Assembly (NCBI GenBank): GCA_029268305.1 | Contig: JAJUGE010000014.1 | Span: forward strand, 1 to 48,696 | Reading direction: 5' to 3' | DNA from: Alphaproteobacteria bacterium | GTDB taxonomy: Bacteria > Pseudomonadota > Alphaproteobacteria > JAJUGE01 | Length of the DNA: 48,696 bases | Part shown: piece by piece, positions 42,918 to 48,696 of the stretch | Layout: every line of letters starts with the position of its first letter | Numbering within the stretch: the first letter of the stretch is position 1 | Position numbers and translations under genes: made by a program | The notes under the pieces: generated by a model | Told to the model about the DNA's origin: nothing | Seen by the model: the letters and a program-made list of their open reading frames with translations, nothing else | Database searches by the model: none

Positions 42918-44915
42918 TCATTGCCCCGCGACGGTTGCGCCGGGTTTGCCCGTGACTTCGGGTCGGTCCGGTAGCGGCGGCGCCGGGGGCAACCCTGTCA
43001 CTTTCAGGATCTCCTTCTCGTCCAGGGATTCCTCTCGCATGAGGGCGGCGACCAGCGCATCGAGCTCGCTCCGGTGCTGTTGAAGCAGGCGCTTTGCCTC
43101 GTCGTGGCATTCGCCGATGATCCCGGCGATCTCCGCGTCGATGAGCGCCGCTGTCACATCGCTGTAGGGCCTGGCGCCGCCGCCGAACACGTTGGAGCCG
43201 ACCCAGCTGTTTTGGCGCGGGGCGAGCTGAACCATCCCGAGCTTGTCGCTCATCCCCCAGCGCGTGACCATCTGCCTAGCAAGCCCCGTTGCCTGCTCGA
43301 TGTCGTTCTCTGCGCCGGTCGTCCGGGTGCCGTAGACCACCTCCTCGGCCGCGCGCCCTCCGAGCATGCCGATGATTTTGGCGCGTAGATAGCCTTCGGG
43401 ATAATTGTACCGGTCGGTCTGGGGGCGTTGGTACGTGACGCCGAGAGCCTGACCGCGCGGAACGATGGTGACGCGTTGCACGGGGTCGGCTCCGGGGACC
43501 ACGAGCCCGAGGATCGCGTGGCCGCCCTCGTGATAGGCGACGCGCTCGCGGTCCGCTTCGCTGAGGATGATGGGCCGCTCGGGGCCGAGCACGATCTTCT
43601 CCAGCGCGTCCAGGAAGTCCTTATGGTGGACCTTGTCCTGCTCACGCCGAGCGGCCAGAAGCGCTGCTTCGTTGACGAGATTCCTGATCTCGGCGCCGGA
43701 AACGCCCGGCGTCGCCTCAGCGAGCCTTCCGAGATCGACATCGTCGGCCAACGGAACCTTCCGGGTATGCACCTTGAAGATCGCCTCACGCCCGTTCCGG
43801 TCGGGAAGGTTGACGACAACGCGGCGATCGAACCGCCCCGGCCGCAGCAGCGCCTTGTCGAGCACGTCCGGCTGGTTGGTGGCGGCCAGGACGACGATCC
43901 CCTCTCGGCTCGAGAACCCATCCATCTCGGTCAGGATCTGGTTCAGGGTCTGCTCCTGCTCGCTTGCGCCTCCGATCACCGCCTGGCCACGCGCACGCCC
44001 CACGGAATCGATCTCGTCGATGAAGATGATGGCGGGCGCGTGCTTTCGCGCTTCGGCAAAGAGATCGCGGACGCGCGCGGCGCCGACGCCGACGATCATC
44101 TCCACGAACTCTGCGCCGCTCATCGAGAAGAACGGAACGTCCGCCTCCCCCGCCACGGCACGGGCGAGAAGCGTCTTTCCGGTGCCGGGGGCGCCGACCA
44201 GCAAAACGCCCTTCGGGGCGGTGCCACCGAGGCGCGTGTACTTCTCCGGGTTCTTGAGGAAATCGACGATTTCGGCGAGCTCCTGCTCCGCCTCATCGAT
44301 TCCGGCCACGTCGTCGAAGGTGACCTTCGTGTCGGTTTCCTTGTCGAACCGCTTCGCCCTGCTCTTGCCGATGTTGGTGAGACCGCCCAACATGCCGCCG
44401 CCGCTCTTGGCGGCTCTCCGGAACAGCCAGACGTAGAGCGCGATGATGAGGATCGTCGGTCCGAAGGCCCAAAGGAGGAACACCAGCGGATTCATTTCGG
44501 ACTGGATCGGCGTGGCCCTGATGTCGACGCCGCGGTCGATCAGCTCCGACTCCAGTCCGGGATCGACGAAAGCGGGCAGGATGGTGCGGAACGTGGAGAC
44601 CTGGCTGGGCTCGACCCGTTGTGCCGTTCCGTTCTGGTCGGGCGGCGTCCAAGCGATCGGCGCCTTGAATCGTCCCTCGATGCGTTCTCCCTGGGTATGG
44701 ATGGCCTCAACGTTGTCCCGGGCCAGCTCTGCCCTGAAGGTCGTGTAGGAGACTGGGGCCGGGTCCTCCGCGTCCGGGAGGAATACGTCCGCCAGAAGGT
44801 AGTTGCCGAGGAGCAGGAGCAGAAAGACGATCCATATCCACCCAGCCGGCATCGTCGGCTGGGTTGGCTTGCTGCTGCCCGTGGGGGAAGGGCGCGACTG
44901 CTTCCGAGCCGCCAT
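42918..44915 (-). CDS. ftsH: ATP-dependent zinc metalloprotease FtsH
   Basis: Membrane-anchored AAA+ protease, 665 residues. Two helices (25-42 and 142-166) flank a periplasmic domain with [11 protein letters not shown]. Walker A is GAPGTGKT (241-248), the pore motif is FVEM (270-273), Walker [12 protein letters not shown], and the zinc site HEGGH (462-466) with D538. The start at 44915 has GGAGAAG upstream; the open frame beyond is unsupported. The neighbours tilS and folP of the housekeeping ftsH are absent, which suggests a second copy. It stands at the head of the ftsH-hsp20-lon row. Confidence 0.95.
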   Translation of the reverse strand: MAARKQSRPSPTGSSKPTQPTMPAGWIWIVFLLLLLGNYLLADVFLPDAEDPAPVSYTTFRAELARDNVEAIHTQGERIEGRFKAPIAWTPPDQNGTAQRVEPSQVSTFRTILPAFVDPGLESELIDRGVDIRATPIQSEMNPLVFLLWAFGPTILIIALYVWLFRRAAKSGGGMLGGLTNIGKSRAKRFDKETDTKVTFDDVAGIDEAEQELAEIVDFLKNPEKYTRLGGTAPKGVLLVGAPGTGKTLLARAVAGEADVPFFSMSGAEFVEMIVGVGAARVRDLFAEARKHAPAIIFIDEIDSVGRARGQAVIGGASEQEQTLNQILTEMDGFSSREGIVVLAATNQPDVLDKALLRPGRFDRRVVVNLPDRNGREAIFKVHTRKVPLADDVDLGRLAEATPGVSGAEIRNLVNEAALLAARREQDKVHHKDFLDALEKIVLGPERPIILSEADRERVAYHEGGHAILGLVVPGADPVQRVTIVPRGQALGVTYQRPQTDRYNYPEGYLRAKIIGMLGGRAAEEVVYGTRTTGAENDIEQATGLARQMVTRWGMSDKLGMVQLAPRQNSWVGSNVFGGGARPYSDVTAALIDAEIAGIIGECHDEAKRLLQQHRSELDALVAALMREESLDEKEILKVTGLPPAPPLPDRPEVTGKPGATVAGQ

Positions 44916-45193
44916 GGCATCTTCTCCTCTCCTACCGCGGGGCAAACGCGAGAACGCGCGCGAAGGTCCCGCAAACCGGCCGACGAACGATCGGGTGGAT
45001 ATTGTCGCCCGTGCGGTCAGAAGGAGACCAGTGCCGGAACGACGTCCGAACCGATCGCGCCCGGCAACGTTGAGGCTCGGGATCTCGTGACGACAAGGAT
45101 CGAACGGCGACGGTCGAGCGCCCGCTCGTCGATGGAATCCGCCGACACTACCTTGGGTTCTAATCGGATCAGGGGAACAGGAGGTGAGCCGAC

Positions 45194-47638
45194 ATGCTGC
45201 GTGAGAGGCGTCGCCCGCCGCGCGACATCTTCCCTCCGGAACCCTGGGCACTCGCAGCAGTGCGGCTCGACCCGAAGCTTCGAGAAGAATTCCTGGGTCA
45301 ATCGGAAACCATGTTTGCCCTCGCGAACGGCTATCTCGGCATGCGCGGCACCCTGGAGGAAGGCCATCCAGTGCAGGAGCCGGGGATATACCTCAACGGG
45401 TTCTACGAGCACCGACCGATCACCTACGGCGAGCTCGCCTATGGCTTCCCCAAGGTTGGGCAAAGCATCCTGAACTGTCCGGACGGCACGATCCTGAGGC
45501 TGCTGATAGACGACGAGCCGTTCGTCGTTACGCAAGCCGAGGTGCTGTCGTTCCGGCGGGCCCTGAATCTCAGGGACGGCACACTCGAACGGGATGTCGA
45601 ATGGCTGACGCCCAACGGCAAACGCGCGCGCCTGAAGACCACTCGGCTCGTTTCCTTCAGCCACCGCCACCTCGCCGCGATCCACTGGGAGCTCGTCCTG
45701 GAGGACGCCGACGCCGATGTCCTGATCTGCTCCGAGCTCGTCGAGCGGCAACCGCTACCGGTGGAGAGCGACGATCCACGGCTTGCGGCAGGATTCACCG
45801 CCCCCGTTCTGCATCCGGCCGGCAGCGAGTGGCGTAATCTCCGCGCCGTCCTCAGCTTCACGACGAAAAGCTCGCAGCTCACCCTCGGCTGTGGCATGGA
45901 TCACGGGATCGCGACCGAGTGCCGCTGGACCGCCGACGCCTCCTGTGGAGAGACGGAGGCTACCGTCCTGTTCCGGGTCGCGGCCGAGCGCGGTCAACCG
46001 ATCCGTCTGTCGAAATATCTCGGCTACCACTACGCCCATCTCGACTCGCCGGAAGAGCTTCGCTCACGAGTTGGCTGGACTTTGGATCATGCCGTCGCTG
46101 TCGGCTTTCCGCACCTGCTCGAGCGTCAGACGAGCGATGTCGGGCGCTTCTGGGCCCGTGCAGACGTGGAGGTCGATACCCCCGATCCGCAGACCCAGCA
46201 GGTCGTGCGTTGGAACCTGTTCCAGCTGCTTCAGGCGTCCGAGTGCTCGGAAGGCCACAGCATAGGCGCCCGCGGCCTCACCGGACGCTCGTACGAGGGC
46301 CATTATTTCTGGGACACCGAAATCTATATCCTGCCCTTCCTCATCTATACACAGCCCCGGATCGCTCGCAGCGTTCTGAAGTTCCGCTACGACACTCTCG
46401 ACAAGGCGCGCGCCAGGGCGGCCGAACTGCACCAGCGTGGCGCGATGTTCCCATGGCGCACCATCAATGGCGAGGAGGCGTCGGCCTACTACGCCGCCGG
46501 AACCGCGCAGTACCACATCAACGCCGACATAGCCTATGCCATCCGGAAATATGTCGAGGTCAGCGGCGACGAAGACTTCCTGCACCGGTACGGTGCCGAA
46601 ATCCTCGTCGAGACGGCGCGGCTATGGGCGGACCTGGGCTTCTTCTCGGAACGCCGCGACGGCTGCTTCTGCATCAACGGCGTGACCGGGCCCGATGAAT
46701 ACACCGCGCTCGTCGACAACAACTATTTCACCAACCTGATGGCGCGAGAGAACCTGCGTTACGCTGCCCGCACCGTCCGCGCCCTCCAGACCGGTCACCC
46801 GAAGACGTTCCAGGAGCTGGCCCGCCGCACCCGTCTGGAGGCGGGCGAGGTCGAATGCTGGGAAGAAGCGGCGCGCCGCATGTACCTCCCCTATGACGAG
46901 CGTCTGCAGGTCCACCCGCAGGACGACGGCTTCCTGGACAACGAGTTCTGGGACTTCGCCGGTACACCGGAGGATCACTACCCCCTCCTCCTGCACTATC
47001 ACCCCCTGAACCTTTACCGATCGCAGGTCATCAAGCAGGCCGACACGGTGCTGGCCATGTTCCTGCTCGGCGAGCAGTTCACGGCCGAGGAGAAGAAGCG
47101 GAATTTCGACTACTACGACCCGATCACCACGCACGACTCGTCGCTCTCGGTATGCATCCAGAGCATCGTCGCCAACGAGACCGGATACAGGAAGAAGGCG
47201 TTGGACTATTTCCGATTCGCAGCGGTGATGGACCTCTCGGACGTCGGCGGCAACATGAGGCACGGCGCGCACATCGCCTCGATCGGCGGCACCTGGATGG
47301 CGCTGACCTACGGCTTCGGCGGACTGCGCGATCATGGCGGCCGCATTTCCTTCCGGCCGCGACTGCCGCCGGAGTGGCGAGCCTTGCGCTTCCCGCTGAC
47401 GATCCGCGGCTGCAGGCTCAAGGTCGAGGCGAGCCACGACACCACCACCTATCAGCTCATCGAGGGCGATGAGCTCCGCATCTGGCACGACGAGGAAGAG
47501 GTCTTGCTGACGAGCTCCGCGCCGCTGAAGAGCCTGCCGACACCGCCACCGCCCCCCGCCGAGCCCGAACCGGGCCCCGGGGCGACCGGTGCGGACGTGC
47601 GGGAACCCGGCGGCCCAGCCCCGGCAGCGAGGGGTTAG
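45194..47638 (+). CDS. Glycoside hydrolase family 65 protein (disaccharide phosphorylase)
   Basis: An 814-residue GH65 enzyme, inverting phosphorylase of alpha-linked disaccharides such as trehalose, kojibiose or maltose. The N-terminal super-sandwich domain (to about 280) has ETMFALANGYLGMRG. The (alpha/alpha)6 barrel has GLTGRSYEGHYFWDTEIY, the catalytic acid E502 in NGVTGPDEYT, IKQADTVLAMFLL and the phosphate-contact THDSSLS. A proline-rich tail of about 40 residues (TPPPPPAEPEPGPG) is unusual. The ATG follows a strong GGAGGTGA site. Transcribed divergently from ftsH. The exact substrate cannot be assigned by eye. Confidence 0.9.
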   Translation: MLRERRRPPRDIFPPEPWALAAVRLDPKLREEFLGQSETMFALANGYLGMRGTLEEGHPVQEPGIYLNGFYEHRPITYGELAYGFPKVGQSILNCPDGTILRLLIDDEPFVVTQAEVLSFRRALNLRDGTLERDVEWLTPNGKRARLKTTRLVSFSHRHLAAIHWELVLEDADADVLICSELVERQPLPVESDDPRLAAGFTAPVLHPAGSEWRNLRAVLSFTTKSSQLTLGCGMDHGIATECRWTADASCGETEATVLFRVAAERGQPIRLSKYLGYHYAHLDSPEELRSRVGWTLDHAVAVGFPHLLERQTSDVGRFWARADVEVDTPDPQTQQVVRWNLFQLLQASECSEGHSIGARGLTGRSYEGHYFWDTEIYILPFLIYTQPRIARSVLKFRYDTLDKARARAAELHQRGAMFPWRTINGEEASAYYAAGTAQYHINADIAYAIRKYVEVSGDEDFLHRYGAEILVETARLWADLGFFSERRDGCFCINGVTGPDEYTALVDNNYFTNLMARENLRYAARTVRALQTGHPKTFQELARRTRLEAGEVECWEEAARRMYLPYDERLQVHPQDDGFLDNEFWDFAGTPEDHYPLLLHYHPLNLYRSQVIKQADTVLAMFLLGEQFTAEEKKRNFDYYDPITTHDSSLSVCIQSIVANETGYRKKALDYFRFAAVMDLSDVGGNMRHGAHIASIGGTWMALTYGFGGLRDHGGRISFRPRLPPEWRALRFPLTIRGCRLKVEASHDTTTYQLIEGDELRIWHDEEEVLLTSSAPLKSLPTPPPPPAEPEPGPGATGADVREPGGPAPAARG

Positions 47639-47645
47639 CCCCCAG

Positions 47646-47690
47646 GCGCCGCCTTACCGCCCTGCCCGCTGCGTGCGCGTCCGGCGGCGC
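47646..47690. terminator. Inverted repeat between convergent genes
   Basis: GCGCCGCC (47646-47653) and GGCGGCGC (47683-47690) form a perfect 8-bp dyad between the convergent GH65 and aldehyde dehydrogenase genes. There is no T-run and the loop is long (29 bases), so a terminator role is only possible. Confidence 0.3.
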
Positions 47691-47695
47691 GTCGT

Positions 47696-48696
47696 TCACG
47701 TGACCAGGTGAGAAACGTTCTTCACCACCGTGTAGCCCTGGAGGCCTTCGATACCGCCTTCGCGTCCGTAACCGCTGTCCTTCACGCCGCCGAAGGGCGT
47801 TTCTGCGCTCGACGCGACGAAATGATTGATCGAGAGGTTGCCGACCTCCACCTCGTCGGAGAGCCGAGCCACATTCGTCGCCGAATTGGTGAAGGCATAC
47901 CCCGCCAAACCGTACTCGACCGAGTTGGCCTTCTCGATCGCTTCGTCGAGATCGCGCACCCGGCTGATCAGCGCCAGCGGGCCGAAGGGCTCTTCCCGCA
48001 TCGCCCGCGCATCGTCGGGCACATCGGCGAGGATGGTGAGCGGATAGTAGTAGCCACGGTTGCCGATCCGGCTTCCTCCGGTCATCACGCGCGCGCCCCT
48101 GGACGTTGCGTCCTCCACCAGTTCTTCCATCGCCGCCACCCGCCGGTCGTTGGCGAGCGGGCCCATCTCTGTGTTGGGATCGAGTCCGTTCCCGACCCGA
48201 AGAGCCGCCGCTTTCTCGGCGAAAAGTGTCGTGAACCTGTCGTAGAGCGGGTCCTCGACGAAGAAGCGCGTGGGCGCCACGCACACCTGGCCTGCATTCC
48301 TGGATTTTCCCACCACGGACTTCGCTGCCGTCGAGGCCGGATCGACGTCGCGGCAGATGATGACAGGCGAATGGCCGCCGAGCTCCATGATCGCCGGCTT
48401 CATGTAGGAGCCGGCCATGGCAGCCAAATGCTTGCCGACCGGGACCGAGCCGGTGAACGTGATCAATCGTACCCGCGGCTGCGGGATCAGATATTCCGAA
48501 ATCTCCGACGGCTTTCCGAAGACGAGGTTCAGGACACCCCGCGGCAAGCCGGCCCCTTCGAACGCCTCCACCAGTTGCACCGCCCCAGCCGGGGTTTCCT
48601 CGGACGCTTTCAAAATGATCGAGCAACCGGCAGCGAGAGCGCCGCCGACCTTTCGTGCCGGCGAGCTCATCGGGAAGTTCCAGGGTGAGAACGCCG
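47696..48696 (-). CDS. NAD(P)-dependent aldehyde dehydrogenase (N-terminus beyond right edge)
   Basis: The C-terminal two thirds of an aldehyde dehydrogenase, most like succinate-semialdehyde dehydrogenases. The frame enters from the right edge as FSPWNFPMSSPARKV, where PWNFP is the conserved cofactor-domain segment. Then come LITFTGSVPVGK, the catalytic glutamate in MELGGHSP, the catalytic cysteine in NAGQVCVAP, EEPFGPLALI and the terminal FGGVKDSGYGREGG. The start codon is outside the window. Substrate preference is uncertain within the SSADH group. Confidence 0.93.
   Translation of the reverse strand, partial: AFSPWNFPMSSPARKVGGALAAGCSIILKASEETPAGAVQLVEAFEGAGLPRGVLNLVFGKPSEISEYLIPQPRVRLITFTGSVPVGKHLAAMAGSYMKPAIMELGGHSPVIICRDVDPASTAAKSVVGKSRNAGQVCVAPTRFFVEDPLYDRFTTLFAEKAAALRVGNGLDPNTEMGPLANDRRVAAMEELVEDATSRGARVMTGGSRIGNRGYYYPLTILADVPDDARAMREEPFGPLALISRVRDLDEAIEKANSVEYGLAGYAFTNSATNVARLSDEVEVGNLSINHFVASSAETPFGGVKDSGYGREGGIEGLQGYTVVKNVSHLVT

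Noticed and set aside
44916..45193. Sigma-32 promoter for ftsH
   Set aside because: A CTTGTCG followed by CCCGAG exists on the minus strand but the spacing is too short for RpoH.
43428..45473. 681-residue plus-strand frame over ftsH
   Set aside because: Antisense to FtsH, no recognisable domain, crosses the divergent promoter region and the GH65 start.
1..48696. CRISPR array, transposon, prophage or defence system
   Set aside because: No regularly spaced repeats, transposase, integrase, nuclease-toxin or phage structural gene was found on either strand.

Overview
The window is GC-rich, gene-dense bacterial chromosome. Its gene order and protein families point to an alphaproteobacterium, probably Rhodospirillales-like. 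The reasons are the glyA-nrdR-ribD-ribE-ribBA-ribH-nusB-thiL order, a ribBA whose cyclohydrolase half is degenerate, an HWE histidine kinase, a small DUF6867-type membrane gene behind a liv transporter, a coxMNOP-like oxidase operon and frequent GTG/TTG starts with 1-4 bp stop/start overlaps. This assignment is inferred from the sequence alone. I see no rRNA, tRNA, CRISPR array, transposase, integrase or phage gene.

Left part (1-11.9 kb). A TonB-dependent siderophore receptor runs off the left edge and has a promoter with an overlapping Fur-like site. Two 91-bp palindromic repeats follow. A lactate-utilisation cluster (lutA, lutB, lutC) is interrupted by an RcnB-like exported protein and a two-helix membrane protein. 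It continues with overlapping genes for an Smr-domain protein and an XRE regulator, then rsmB, an MFS transporter, a fluoride channel (minus strand), a TerC-family metal transporter and a small lipoprotein.

Middle (11.9-30 kb). Acetyl-CoA synthetase lies downstream of an 809-residue HWE sensor kinase that ends in a receiver domain. A Tat-exported OpgG/OpgD glucan protein is divergent from the kinase. A long minus-strand operon then carries one-carbon (glyA), ribonucleotide reductase control (nrdR), riboflavin, NusB and ThiL genes and ends in a FliL-like membrane protein. Upstream of it on the same strand is a branched-chain amino-acid type ABC transporter, livH-livM-livG-livF, plus a DUF6867-like membrane protein. 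No periplasmic binding protein gene is present.

Right part (30-48.7 kb). A DUF2189 membrane protein faces an aa3-type oxidase operon that encodes subunit II (with extra helices), subunit I, two different subunit III proteins, subunit IV and an unannotated 37-residue single-helix peptide starting inside the subunit IV stop codon. PhoH, a hydratase/crotonase pair, and a proteostasis block follow: ftsH, hsp20 with a sigma-32-like promoter, lon and two small orphan proteins. A family-65 glycoside phosphorylase is divergent from ftsH. An aldehyde dehydrogenase runs off the right edge.

I found no clear novel defence or mobile system. The strongest candidates for something undescribed are the 37-residue oxidase-linked peptide, the two passenger genes inside the lut cluster and the two small proteins behind lon.
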